Positions 12,501-31,065 are shown, numbered from the stretch's first letter. The stretch: DNA of 64,000 nt from Albula goreensis (GCA_022829145.1 CM040764.1:9568049-9632048), one strand, 5' to 3'. The notes: generated by a model not told the origin, from the sequence alone. A program made the numbers and translations.

Positions 12501-14141
12501 ATTTTTATACTTTACTACCCCAAATTCAAAGCAACCGTTATTGTAAGCTGAATGCCTCTCCGACATCTTTTGAAGTAACTTTACTTGTGTAAATTATATT
12601 TTTTTTAACAAGAATGTTATCGATAATTCATGTGAATACAACATCCCATTAAAATAATCATAACATTGACAGTTATTAGGCAAAACCTACCTCTGTGCAG
12701 CAAGCATATTTTGTGTTTAACCCTGAAACAAACCTAGAAGCAATTAAACCACAAAGTCAAACTTATTTGACATATGCTTCAGTTTCAAGTGTTTTTGATT
12801 CACCAAAACCACATTGCACTATGCACCATAGACTATGCCCTATGGCTGTTAAAATGTCATTTTTTGGCCACAGTGAGAAAATGTGTTGTACCTCTGGACA
12901 CAGGTGGCTTGGCAGTACAAAGGGAGCCATGAATTCTGCATGAGCGTCAGTGCACAACCCTGTGAGCAAAAAGCTTTGCCAAAAAGTTGGCTATGCAACT
13001 TTTCTAAACATCCAAGCAGATCTACAGCAGAATGCTGTGAGATGAATAATATTCATGATTGTGTCAAGGCAGAATTCGACTGTTCAGATTTTGTGGCAGA
13101 ACGTAAATCAAGCTGCTTGTACAAATGAGCCAACATTAATCAGTCGTCTAATCAAAGTGTATATTTGACATTATTCAGTGAATCTGGTTGGCCTTCATCA
13201 TGAATTGAGACTTTTATGAAGATCTAATAGAACTTCAGTCTGAATTGAAATTGGAAAATACAGACTATCCCAAAGGGGTGGCATTATAAACCGCTGGTCT
13301 GGTACAGCACTTCTTCATTATTTAAAGCCATCCACCACTGGTCATCATGCCACTTTCCCTCTCTTCCCCTTTAACCTTTCCCTTTCACCCCACCCAGCCT
13401 ATTTTCTCTCTGTCCTTCCCCATTCTGTACCTGTATCCCCCTCTTCTCAAAATTATCCCTCCACCCTCCTGTATGCCACACCGCCCCTTAACCCCCCGCC
13501 CCCGGAGTGTTCCCCGTCTCTCACTATGCACAGTATTCCTTATCAGGCCACAGCCTTTAAATTAATAAATTGATATTGACGAGCTATCAGCCCAGGGGGA
13601 TAAATTATTCCGGAGGAGAAGGCTGAGACCATGTGACTTTTTAGTACCCATGGTTCCATAATTACTCCCTGTGAGAGCACCATGTGTGAGAGTGAGAGTG
13701 TGTGTTTCTGTGTGTGTGTGTGTGTGTGTGTGCATAACTCACCCCTCTGTCTATGGACATCTGTCAGTACAGTGGGATGCACCTGATGCTGTAATTGGTA
13801 TGGTTCTACTCTGGTTATGACTGAGACTGTGGTTAACGTTTACATTGTTTTTCATAACCTAAAGAACCTTGCTTACACCCAAAAATGTATGTCCTGACCT
13901 TTCTACCCTTAAACTAGTGATATTTAAAAACTATTTTGGGTGCTATTGACACACATCTACATTGAAAAATGTGTTTCCTTTCTTTTCCTTTCCTCTCCTA
14001 TTTCTGCTTTATTTGTAATTTCTTCACAAAACAGTCAGTTTAGTGAGAGCACTGTCACATTCTGTGTCATCAGTTTGCCTCAGTTTAGAATAATACTGCA
14101 GTTCTGGGTTATACCAATGCGCATTTGTTAAATCAAACAAT

Positions 14142-14177
<36 letters not shown>

Positions 14178-16600
14178 TGATCAAGAAGTGTGCCACACAA
14201 TAAGTATTTGTACAAAGGAGACCAGTCAATGTTTTGATTATCTAGATGAGATGGCAAGCAGGCAGATTTTAAGGCCAATCAGTGGAGTGCATTCACTGCC
14301 CTCTGGCCACTAGTAACCCTTGGCCCTAGCTGTGCCCAACAGGTCAGAGGTCACCACCTAAGGTCAGCAAGGATCGCTGCTGTGATGGCCAGAGAACTGT
14401 CACCATGGAAACTACAGTTCCAAGAGACATGGTTCTCTCTCACAATGTCAATGCTGTGTGGCTGGATATGAGCACCACCTAGTGGTACAAATGGAATAGG
14501 CATTTTTATATTCAGATGGAGGGCCAGTTCATCATGGCATGAAATGATGGTAATGGCTTTTCAATAGATTGTAATACTTACAAATGCAGAAATTTCCCTG
14601 TATCACATCTGAAACCTTACTCTCTCACAGAGGAGGGACCAACCATTTGCATGTGGATATACTAACATATTTTTAGAATAAAATCCCAAGATAAAATCTT
14701 GGCTTGTTCCTGCAATGCAGATCCAAGTCCAGTTTTTACAACAACAACAACAAAATTCTACTTCATTCATCTATTGATTAATTAATCTCTTTTGTGTCAG
14801 TTCCAGCTGGAAAATGTCCCACCAAACCCGAAACGCTTTTTTTATTTACAATCGGGCTCCACCTGGTGGTTGTCATGGAGAGTGCTTTGGTATTTCACCG
14901 CATTCACTGTCTCTCCCCATGGCCCTGTTTGAGACATCTAACTGTGGCGGGAAAAGAGAAATTCATTGACAATGGTCTTCTCCAAGAGCGCTGGTCGATG
15001 GTTCCTCTTTCACACGCCTGAATCACGCTGAGCATCAACATGTTGGCTCAGATCCCAGGGCTGAGGGAACGATTGGTGGACAAACAGAAGGGCGACCACT
15101 GTGCCGAGACGCTCATGAGAACTAATTATTAAAGCCCCTTTGAGCCTCCATAACATACAACCTTGAGAGTGGTGAGCTAAATGATTTCATTTTCCTTTGA
15201 AATGCAAGTTTTATTGAATATCACACAAAAAAATGTGTCTATCAGCAGCACAAAGGAGAAGGATTATTTGATGAAAATTCACGGCGATCACTTCAGGCAG
15301 TAAGTGCAGACTAGTTTGCTCTTAAAGATGCAAGAGCTAAGTTGCGATCTCAGTTGCAGTAGAAGTGGATGCCCACAAAGGCTCCCATGCAGCCTGTCGC
15401 ATGTAGCCTAGATTTTACAATTTCACAGGTATGTATTGGAAGTGGCATAAACTCCTAATCATAAAATGTCTGTAAAAAGCCTGTATGGTCAGTGTATGTT
15501 TCGATCACAAACCTGCAAGTGCCAGGTCAATCAGGGGAGGTTGCTAGAGAGCAATTAAAATATTTTTTTTTTTCCCAGAAAGGCTGAGCCATTTGTTGAG
15601 TCGCCTATAGGACAATATGTTTAAGTCATGCAAGGTATTCATTGTATATGAATTACCTGTGTTCGATTTCCAGTGGTACAGTCCTGGGGAAGGTACCAGA
15701 GGCACTATGTGTGGACTGGTAGGTGAGAGCAGTTAGTATGAGATGAGTTTGAGTGGCATTAGGGCTGAAACGCACACTGGATCTGTGTTTTCTCTGCCAG
15801 TGAGGCAGGCTGCTGTTGGTGTTTTCTGCACACATGCTCGACTCTCCGCACTCTTTATATCTGCATCCAGGCCTCCATGCTGGCTCAGCAGGAGTGCGGC
15901 CCATATTGCACAAAGTGCACTATTGCTCTAGTTTCCAGATAATTGTGGGTTATTAGGAAATAAATATGAACCCTGCAAATGGCATGAAAAAAAAGAAAAG
16001 AAAAAAAGCAGTAAATGAGATTGATTGGAAGAAATGGACAACCTCATTTAATCATTCATTCACACTCCAGTACCTTCCCATGATGCAGTGGGGCAATGGG
16101 AGCATGCTGGAGAGCAGACACAAATAAGGGAATTGACTGTGGTGGCCACTTTTGCTCATTCATTGCAAGGTCAGTCTTTTTGAACTAATAATAATAATAA
16201 TCATACAGAAAATAACATGCTCAAATGTGAAGCATGAATGTTTTGTTTTGAGATGAAGTTTTGTTATGAAAGCAAAAACTTGCATTTGCTGGAAGCATAC
16301 TTCATGTGTATAATTGATGTATGAGATATGTCAGTCAAGGTTTCATCTCACTTAAACATAAATCCACATGACCTCATGACTATGCTTTCTAACATACACC
16401 CTGCACCAAGCTGCTTTTAGGCTAGTTTGTTGGATACTCTCCGCCTATTCATCTTACACTACTGCTGAAAGGGAAAACAAGAATAAAACATGTCAATAAA
16501 TAATGAACAATGAAATGAAGAAAGTGTTTAATGTAATTGTATTCATGAAAAACAAATCCATATTTCTATGTGTTATTCTGCAGTTTATTAACACTTCATT
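9505..16600. other. Intergenic region without recognisable gene
   Basis: TG-rich degenerate DNA lies at 10.13-10.29 kb. Short GT microsatellites lie at 13709-13732 and 14143-14175. A run of G-rich sequence lies near 12.13-12.23 kb. CTCF-like motifs sit at 14471 and 14855. The block 13.56-13.68 kb and the block around 15.03-15.17 kb are non-repetitive and could be conserved non-coding DNA. No splice-supported coding exon was seen. Confidence 0.55.
14471..14485 (-). promoter_or_regulatory. CTCF-like motif, reverse orientation
   Basis: AGCACCACCTAGTGG matches the reverse form of the CTCF core (RSYGCCMYCTRSTGG) at all but one position. A second reverse-oriented match, GGCTCCACCTGGTGG, lies at 14855-14869. 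Both are by-eye motif matches only. Confidence 0.35.
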
Positions 16601-16672
16601 ATAGTTTGATTAAAAAATAAATTTAGCTAATTGTAGCTTATGAATACTTTATATTGAATAACATTAAATTGC

Positions 16673-16776
<104 letters not shown>

Positions 16777-17002
16777 ATATGCATGAGTATGAAAATATGA
16801 AACAAAGTCATGCTCCTTAACTGCGTTTGTTGACATCCAACAGTCTGGGACACCCTGTTATTCAGTGTCTTCTTCTTCTAGGTTTGCCTCGGACTAGTTC
16901 ATAGTACAGGTTTGATATTACACAGTCAGATATACAACAAATACAAGTCACTGACTTCATTATTTCCTGAGGTAGCACATTGTCTACATCACCTTATCTT
17001 GG

Positions 17003-17017
17003 AGCGCCCTCTTGTGG
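17003..17017 (-). promoter_or_regulatory. CTCF-like motif, reverse orientation
   Basis: AGCGCCCTCTTGTGG fits the reverse CTCF core with one mismatch. Another reverse-type match, ACTGCCCTCTGTTGG, is at 18937-18951. Both lie 2-4 kb upstream of the map2k2 promoter. Confidence 0.4.
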
Positions 17018-17204
17018 TAAAATTACATTTTTTCTGGGTACATTTTGTGAGCAGTGGGTTTTTTTTCTTGGCTTCCTTGATGCTGGATGTTTGTTCTACA
17101 AACTGCCCATCAGGTGTCTCTGTGGCCTGTGTGGGAATTTTGATTAACAGAGAGTTGACCAATAAATCAGGTATGGGAACCACTGGCCTAAACCAATCAA
17201 TTGT

Positions 17205-17340
17205 GTTGAACTGGCCATGTGTCTTTGCACTTAATTTCATTAACATGACAGTTAATTACCATGGTCACTTCATTAATTGAGCGTCCACCAATTAGGATGC
17301 CGCTGATCCACCTGTCTATGTATAATTTAATGAACTAAAA
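17205..17340. promoter_or_regulatory. Candidate non-coding regulatory element
   Basis: Unique AT-rich sequence with clustered homeodomain-type cores (TTAATTTCATTAAC, GTTAATTACC, CATTAATTGAG, CCAATTAGG), followed by an E-box (CACCTGTC). There is no repeat character and no splice-supported coding frame. The density of ordered motifs resembles vertebrate conserved enhancers. This is inference only. Confidence 0.3.
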
Positions 17341-19320
17341 TGTCTCTCTCTTCAAGACACCAAGTGCCTCAGAGCAAAGAGGATAATGAAAACCTTCCAA
17401 TATCTGACTGAAAGATTACCTACCCTGGGATGTGAAATATGAGCCTGCTTTTGACAGAATGTGGCATAAGTTGGAAAGTCATCCCTAACAGCATTAAATA
17501 TGTCTAATTCAGAGTAATTCACAGTGTGTTATAACTCAGAGGGTGCAACTGCGTTTGGAACAAAAACAAGCATGCATAGGTTGCCGGAGGACCGCTCTTC
17601 TTTTAATTTCACTGTCAGACGTACAACCTATGGCCGCACTGAACCAACTGGTCAGTTCTGCCAATGGTATATAACTGTTTCTAAATGGCACATGTTTGTC
17701 CACAACACCGAGGAGTCTGAAAGACAGGGCTTGTCACACCAATGAACTCTGTGAACAAACTGTTAAGTGAGGGGTTCCAGTCTACACAGCAAGGAATAGG
17801 GTCGAGGGTTGTTGTTGTTTTTTTTTTTTTCATTTTACAGTCATGTTCTGTTACAATTATGCTGCTAAAAGTCATTTTGTAAATAGTCAGCTTTGTGTTG
17901 GGTACAGAAGAGCCATATCTAAAATGTGTGTGCTTTGCCATGGCTTGTGTATAGTAACACAGGAAATTGCCTCACTGAACTGAACATTGGTGGGCGTGTG
18001 TGGACAGATACAGAATTTTTCTCTTTTTTCCATTCTTAACTATGGCATAAGGAGCAAGCTGCAGCACAGCTTTGTCCTGCCTGTCTGGCGTTTCATAAGA
18101 AGCCATGAAACAGGACAGGACAAGCTACAGTTTGACCCTGAGCGTAAGACTGCAACCACAAAACTGTACATTCATCTGTTCAGTGAGTGACCTTTGACCT
18201 CTGACTTCTGACCCTGCCCCTGTATGCTGAAAAGGCTGCTGTCCTCTCACTCAACCATCAGCATTACAGGGTACAGCAGTAAGGTGGAGGAGCAGTTAGG
18301 AAACTCTCCAGTTCAGGATGGAATGAAACTGTTGTGCCATTAACTCTTAAATCCGGAGCTTTATAAATATATAATGGCTATAATGCAGAGGGCTGTTTTA
18401 TATTCAGCATTGATATCAGAAAATGGTAAATAAACAATGTCAGAGCACAGACAAATGTTGGCTACTCTTTAATTAATTCCCCTATGTGAGAAGAGGGTAG
18501 CCTCATTTCCCTCAGGAAAAGAATGTAAAAGACTTGTAAAAATGGGCCTCTCTCTCTCTCAGCTGGTGAAGATGTGTCTGGGCGTGCCTTGCACACATGC
18601 TGGGCTTCAGTGCTGTCTTCTTCCTGCAGATTAATGAGTACGAGTTGTGTGTGTGACGAACCGGCTCTTTTTGAGCTGCTCGCCATTGACAGGTATGTGT
18701 ACAAATGTTACTTGGTTGTTACTTGGTTCAAGCAGGTAAATAACTGATGACATAAGTAGCCCCACCCATTTTTGTGTCACAGTACCTCATTCTCCCATCC
18801 CTAGTGTATGCCTGTATACTCAAGGCTGGTGCCAGATATCCTGAACAAGGCGGAGGACATTGTGGGGCCGAAGTACATCGTGGATGGTCACTGGAGGCCC
18901 ATCTGAGGGAGAAAGAGGAGTGCAGCCAAACTCCAGACTGCCCTCTGTTGGACATATGTAAGAACTGCACAGACACTAACAGCACACAATTTCACCATGG
19001 ACACATATGTGGTTCTGTTGGCACCATGTTTTATCATTTGTGGCAACAATGCTTTCAGTGGAATAAGCCTTTGTGCAGGAGTCACCCTCTCTGTTTTTCT
19101 TTCCATCTGTTTTCATTTTCACTCATTCAGTACCTGTCATGCATTCTCTCTCTTTCTCTACCCATCATCTTTTAATTTACAATGCCCTCTCTCTCATTCT
19201 TACCTGCTTTATCCAAACAATAGACTCCCTCCCTCTCTCTCAATCTCTTCATCCTCTGTCCTCTTTCCCCTCCCCCTTAGCTTCTCCCCTCCTCTACACA
19301 GCAGTGCCAGGTCACAGTAC
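17341..19320. other. Intergenic region with two weak exon-like segments
   Basis: At 18630-18692 a good acceptor (tcttcttcctgcag) and donor (GACAG then GTATGT) bound 63 bp. The frame from an internal ATG at 18634 reads MSTSCVCDEPALFELLAID. At 18805-18906 a second open frame of 33 codons, containing LVPDILNKAEDIVGPKYIV, follows a possible acceptor. The two cannot be joined in frame. From 19.08 to 19.30 kb the DNA is pyrimidine-rich. I do not recognise any gene. Confidence 0.3.
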
Positions 19321-19321
19321 T

Positions 19322-19445
19322 GGCAACGCCTACACTTGCAGCAGCAGGGGTTGGAGCCTGACACATCTACAGGCATTTAGCAGTGCCAGTCAGTCACAGT
19401 GGTCACCTTGGCAACGCCTACACTTGCAGCAGCAGGGGTTGGAGC
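19322..19445. repeat. Direct duplication, 36-bp identical ends, 88-bp period
   Basis: An identical 36-bp block starting ggcaacgcctacacttgcag occurs at 19322-19357 and again at 19410-19445. Each copy is followed by an ACACATCT block and then by the start of the SINE tail (AGGCATTTAGCAG). The duplication therefore includes the boundary between flanking DNA and the SINE tail. Confidence 0.85.
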
Positions 19446-19475
19446 TTACTGAGGACACATCTGAGAAGAAGCAGA

Positions 19476-19834
19476 TTTACATTTAGGCATTTAGCAGATG
19501 CTGTTATCCAGGCTATCAACCACAGCGCTCTCCTGGGAGTGAAGCCCACCACATCTGAGCTGGAAGCCCAGCTCCCCAACCGTTATACTGCACTGTAGCC
19601 TCTGAGCTGGAAGCCCAGCTCCCCAACCGTTATACTGCACTGTAGCCTCTGAGCTGGAAGCCCAGCTCCCTAACCGTTATACTGCACTGTAGCCTCTGAG
19701 CTGGAAGCCCAGCTCCCCAACCATTATACTGCACTGTAGCCTCTGAGCTGGAAGCCCAGCTCCCTAACCGTTATACTGCACTGTAGCCTCTGAGCTGGAA
19801 GCCCAGCTCCCTAACCGTTACACAACACTACTGC
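19476..19834 (-). mobile_element. tRNA-derived SINE with its head amplified into a tandem array
   Basis: The plus strand first shows the SINE tail (tttacatttaggcatttagc, then agatgctgttatcc). It then shows six tandem 47-bp units at 19553-19834. On the minus strand each unit reads as the tRNA-like 5' head of the same SINE, including gtataacggttagggagctg, which contains an A-box-like Pol III promoter segment. Units 1-5 differ by only one or two bases; the last is diverged at its distal end. Confidence 0.75.
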
Positions 19835-20772
19835 TCTGACGAGGGGTGAGGGTGACTTTGGACACAGCTGACAGCCAGGAGTCCCTCTCCTAAGAAAGGC
19901 CAGTGGTACCTGGGGGGTTGAGAAAGGGGTATTTCATCATTTTCTCTATTAAACAAACACATACGCATGCACACACACATACCATGTGCACTCTCCCATT
20001 TGCAGCTGGTATCTGAGAGATTCTGAGGAACTGATGCCTGTATCCTTTTATCTTCATATTACAACCATTGAAACATGAACAAAGAACATTTTCTCAAACT
20101 GTGTTTCGACTCCAGTTGTCTGCACAATCCATAACCAAGGAAAGTCGAACATTGGCACCATTCTTTTAAATGTACGAAGCAAATGCACAAATAAGTAACA
20201 GTGACATCCTGAAATACAGATGTCAAGCTGAAGTGCATAAACCCAAGGTGCTTTTGCCATTTAGTATCCGTATATTTTAAAATATTTTCTTGCAGATATT
20301 GTGAGAATGCAAATACTTTAATTAGGCATACTGCAACTGATGTGTAATCAGTTTTATACTTTTTTTCTGCCACCTTATGACAAGATTGCAGACAACCCAA
20401 GATGTGTATTTAAACAGAATCAAAAGTATAAAACAGAAATCATTAAAGACAGTTGACAGACAAGAATAGAAGCACAAGAGTGTACTAAGTATAATTTATG
20501 CTGCTATGTTTTAAAAAGCCACCCCACATCCGAATTTTAAAATTCAGACATAAAACTTCAAAAATGTTTTTAAAAATTGAAACCAGTATAGAAAATGTTT
20601 ATTTGATTATTTGTGTAAAGTATGGATACACAGAGAACAATTATCCGCTAAACACGGTTGCTATTAAGTATTTGGGTGTTCAAACGTACCAAAGAGATCT
20701 GTCAGATACAAAATATGTCTTAAAAACAGAAACGTTAGGTTAGTGTGTTCTCCGGAGGGGCCGCTAGTGTTG

Positions 20773-21080
20773 TAAATTTGTCAGTGAGCAATCTCGCGAG
20801 ATTGCGCAGGATTCATCCTGCCTTTAGTGCTGCTTCCTGGACCGGTCCAAAACCCCGAACCGAATCTTCACCGCTCAGACGAAAGAGCTAAACAGAGCCG
20901 CGCCCCCTGGCCTTACCCCGGGGGACATCTGTGGCGATACATCGCCAGGGCCGAATATTCTCGGATTCAAGCAATTGCTGTCACCGGCGTAAACTGCCCT
21001 TCCTCTGTGTCCGCCAAACCCAAGACAGGCAGGGACAGGCCGGGGCCGTGCCGAGGCAGCAAAGCAAGCAGACACCATTC
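20773..21080 (+). promoter_or_regulatory. map2k2: Presumed map2k2 promoter and first leader segment (GC-rich)
   Basis: This is the only CpG-containing, GC-rich block in the 20 kb upstream of map2k2. No TATA box is evident. It begins with a CGCG palindrome at 20790-20803 and continues through an ETS-like GCTTCCTG near 20827 and several CpG-rich stretches (CCGCGCCCC, CCCCGGGGG). Transcription probably starts a few tens of bases after the palindrome. That leaves about 1.1 kb before the start codon, so the leader is long or contains an unrecognised 5' UTR intron. Confidence 0.6.
20790..20803. promoter_or_regulatory. TCTCGCGAGA palindrome (BANP/CGCG element)
   Basis: A perfect 14-bp palindrome, AATCTCGCGAGATT, with the TCTCGCGAGA core at 20792-20801. 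From established knowledge, this core drives CpG-island, TATA-less vertebrate promoters and is bound by BANP in a methylation-sensitive way. Its place at the 5' edge of the GC-rich block fits that role for map2k2. Confidence 0.65.
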
Positions 21081-21990
21081 TGTCTTACAAGTGGGAGAGG
21101 GAGAGACGAAAAATGCGAAATCTGGTGATGGATTTTATCCAAATTGCATTTTTTCTCGAGTAGCCACATAGCCAGCGTTAGCTAGCTAGCTAAGTAAACA
21201 CTGTTTTGGAAGATCTAGCTAGCTTGCTAGCTAACTAGCTAGCTTAACGTTACTTCCCTGCTTGCGAGGTTAGCTAGTTAGTTAGCTGCTGTGCTGTGTA
21301 GGCGAGCCAAGCTCGTAGACTATTTAGTTAGCTTTCAAGCCAGATAGCTCGATTGGAAGCTCGGATTTTTAATTACCTAGATACCAGCGTTATCTTGAGC
21401 ATTTTCTTAAATTAAAGCAGCAGCCATCTGATTAAATAGCCTTCTATCATAAAGCTTTAATGCCGATTTGTCTCTGATAGAACTTGAGGTAGTTCGCAAG
21501 CCAGGACTCAACTTTGGATATAGTTATTGCAGCCGCCAGTGTTTCAACTTATTAGCAAGTAAGAAAACTGACTTGCTGGTGTCCTGCTTTGCCGTCTGTG
21601 TTCACCTGGCACCACCTGATAGACCATTTGCACGGTAGTGTTTGCTATTGTAGCTAACGTTAGCAACATACTGCTGCCTCTCTGTTGTAAGGTGTTCCGC
21701 GCATGGGACTTAGCAGTTATTTTGAAACTAATTAAGTGTTCTTTTTGTTTGATTATAGCTATTTTAGGAGAAAAATAATCAAGTTATAACGTTTGCGAGA
21801 TTACAGTGATTTGGATGTATCTACTAGCTCAAAAGAGTTAACGTTAGCTGACTGGTAACGCCCGCAATCGAATACAAAGGAAGAAATTTGTTCTTGCAAA
21901 TTAAACCTTGATTTTTACAAATAAGAGTTGCAAATCTGATTGATTTGCCAACGAAAAGTCTTGCAAGTGCCCCTTGATTCGGTATAAGTC
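21081..21990 (+). other. map2k2: map2k2 5' leader or 5' UTR intron region
   Basis: This AT-richer stretch links the GC-rich promoter block to the map2k2 start codon. It contains a dense GCTA/TTAGC palindromic cluster (21172-21300) and several AACGTTAGC motifs. No coding frame spans it. Whether it is retained as a long leader or is partly an intron cannot be decided from sequence alone. Confidence 0.45.
21172..21300. repeat. GCTA/TTAGC palindrome-rich cluster
   Basis: Many overlapping copies of GCTAGCTAGC, GTTAGCTAG and AACGTTA make local self-complementary stretches. Related AACGTTAGC words recur near 21656 and 21840. Sequences like this are familiar in fish genomes. Hairpin formation in the leader RNA is possible. 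Confidence 0.7.
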
Positions 21991-28351
<6,361 letters not shown>

Positions 28352-28370
28352 ATGTCTGCACACGCCTCTG

Positions 28371-28374
<4 letters not shown>

Positions 28375-28414
<40 letters not shown>

Positions 28415-28468
28415 ATGTCTGTCTTTTTCCTATTTTCTCTCCTCCTTGGTCTCTCTCTCTCCTTCTCT

Positions 28469-28499
<31 letters not shown>
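28375..28499. repeat. Two (CT)n arrays in the map2k2 3' UTR
   Basis: Near-pure CT runs at 28375-28411 and 28450-28499 are separated by pyrimidine-rich DNA, starting 24 bp after the stop codon. In the mRNA they would form a long polypyrimidine tract of the kind bound by PTB or PCBP proteins. That role is speculative. Confidence 0.9.
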
Positions 28500-31035
28500 G
28501 TACACGCATATGCACACCCACCCACACCCATGCACACACGGGCAGACAGAATTCTCTACTCTCTCTCACACACCTCCCTTCTCTAGGTTTAGATTCATTT
28601 TTATGAAGCTTGAAGCTGCCAGTAACCCACCCCTTTGCTTAAAGAACCCTGATGGCTTTCATCAGAGCTATCTCGGTGGCTCTAGCTGGCCTCGCTGGCA
28701 CTTCCACGTTCAGAGGGGGGCTTCTCTCCAGACAGCCAGTACTCTTGCTGCAATCTCCAAACGTCACTGTCATTTCTCCAGCCTTGTGCTACCTTGGTCT
28801 CATTAAACCTGCCACAATGGTATTTATACTTCTACACTGAAGTCAGACCACTGAATTGGAGCACCTTTCTCAAGAATTCGATCTGTTGCCACATCTGTAC
28901 TGTTGCAAAAACAAACAAGCCAAAAGTCCCACAAAAAATCTGAAATGGGCTGGATTTCATGTCAAAGCTGAAAATCATTGGAAGCCATAGAAGAAACATT
29001 TCAGGAGGTCTGCTTTCACTGTATTAAGGAGACAAGACAACTCTCGGCTTCAGGTTCATCTTTCAGCTTCAGGGAGTAACAGTCACGCCACATTGCATTC
29101 GTACTCAGCGGTTAGCGTTTGGCTAACATGGGGCCTGGCAGCTATACCATGCTTGCCTGGGTTTCTGAACGTAGAGACTAAACACAGTCGGGGGCAAAAA
29201 AGAGTCTCTCCAAATTCATGAGATTTTTCCTATTATTTTAGCGCAAAAATGAGGAAACTTGTCATTTTCCAAATTTGAGTTTGAAAAGCAGTTGGGAGTT
29301 CTGGCACTACTAAACTACCAAGGTGCTTAGAATAAACAGGAATAGCAAGATGGATGAAAATTTCAGCTACACTCATTCATTCTTTCAATTCCATGTGTAG
29401 CAGAAGTCTTTATTTTTAGTGCATAAAGGCAAACATTTGATAAGGTGTTTTTTTTTTTTTTTTTTCCTTCTTCAGATATATATATATATAAGACCCGACT
29501 TAGTTGCTGTTTTCCAGTCATTGGAGATATTTTAAACTGCACAAGCAGTGGTGGTACTACTTAGAAAGTCATTTTGTGTTCAAGTGTTTTTTTTTTTCTC
29601 CCATTTTGGGTAGATGACTAAGAGAACAGCCCAAAATCAAACCAAATCATTCACACTTACGAAATGACCGAATCAGAGTTGTTAAGAATCAGAAGAGTAT
29701 TTTTTACTTATTTATTTAAGGCAGTATTGTAATAATTTTAACAATCATATAATTAGGTGTATACATATTGATTTGGATGGCCAGGAAAACACCTGTGAGA
29801 ATTGATAAGAGTTATTGTTGGATATGCACAGAAACTCTGTATAGGCAGATCTCTCTTCTCCCTGTTCGGTTTGTGTCTTAGGGGGTTCACTTCCACGCTT
29901 ACACAACCTTCGATTTTGAGATTGACGGCTTAATTTGCACCCCACCCCCTCTTCTATTATGTGTTTTAAATATTTCATGAAAAATGACTGCTGCTGCTTT
30001 TTCTTTTTGTCTTGGTCGGACAAGCCCAAGTTGTCAGCATATAGAATATACAGAAGGAGGCCCACTGTTTCTCTCACACACACACACACACAAACACCCC
30101 TTCCAGTGTCTGTAAATACTGGACCCCCCTCCACCCCCCACACACACTTTTTACCTTCTCTTTTCCCATTCTGGTCTTTTCCTCCATATTGGGAAATTGC
30201 AGATAGACACTGACAAAACAAATCCTGTTCGAAGTTCACTTCTGCTGTGTCACTCCATTATTTTAGCAGGCAAGAATTATTTGGTGTTTATATAAATATA
30301 TGTATATATAAATGCATACATATGCATGTGTATACATATGCGCCTGCATATATACATGTATACCTAAACACACATGTAGAAATGAAATGCATACATCTTG
30401 TTTTTGCTTTGTCCTCTGCTGGCTGGTAAACCATGTGGATTGAATGTAAAGTTTTAAGTGTTAAAACACAAACAAAAAAAATACATGAAATAAAAGTACG
30501 GAAGTGGAGTACTGCACTGGTAATCAAACCATAGGTGTGTGAAGACCTGGGTAATAAGATTTGTCGCATGTTGCTTTTCCCATTCACATGCAAAGTGTGC
30601 TCTTCTGTGATTGGTTCAGCATTGCCTTGACAGCCTTCTGCACCAATCAGAGCAGGGTGCACGTTGTGTACGAAGAGGATTGCAGTTAGCCCTTATTGTC
30701 AGGCTGTTTTGGTCTCAGGCTTCATTTCGTTTTTCTTGGTAAGAGATGCATGATGACAATATTTAAAACTTTGGTGAAGGGAGGGACATATATATAAATA
30801 TATAATATATATTTTCCATAGAGTTTGGTTGTGGGGATGACTGTGCATTCCAATTTTGACAATGGGGGATTTGGGGATTTTTTTTTTTTTTTTTGCTGCT
30901 TTTTTGTTCTCTTGTGGATTTATTTCTCAATAACGGTTTTAAATGGAGGTGGTTTGTACTAAAGCAAAAAAAAAAATCTCTCTTAAAAGCTCTCGTCTCT
31001 TTTATTTTTTATTTTTTAAAAGAGCCATTATTGTC

Positions 31036-31041
31036 AATAAA
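31036..31041 (+). other. map2k2: Polyadenylation signal AATAAA, probable main map2k2 site
   Basis: A canonical AATAAA with a GT-rich segment (gttgtgtgtgtttgtgcgtg) about 40 bp downstream. An alternative upstream AATAAA lies at 30489-30494. Confidence 0.55.
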
Positions 31042-31065
31042 CGTCACATTATATAAAGACAACAG

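Larger units (their letters stand above)
28352..31065 (+). other. map2k2: map2k2 3' UTR (inferred extent)
   Basis: No coding sequence follows the stop. Long CT arrays come first (28375-28411, 28450-28499), then AT-rich sequence with poly(T), a TATATA stretch (29477-29490) and dense ATGCATAC/ATATATAC repeats (30289-30375). AATAAA occurs at 30489-30494 and at 31036-31041. The second is followed by a GT-rich stretch (31079-31120) that makes a good downstream element, so I place the main 3' end near 31.06 kb. Length of about 2.7 kb is inferred, not shown. Confidence 0.5.

Noticed and set aside
15660..15700. B-box-like GTTCGATTTCC suggesting another SINE
   Set aside because: No head, body or tail in the right positions could be aligned, so a single motif is not enough.
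16912..17280. Plus-strand 122-codon frame
   Set aside because: The composition is that of AT-rich non-coding DNA, it overlaps a CTCF-like motif and the candidate enhancer, and no family is recognisable.
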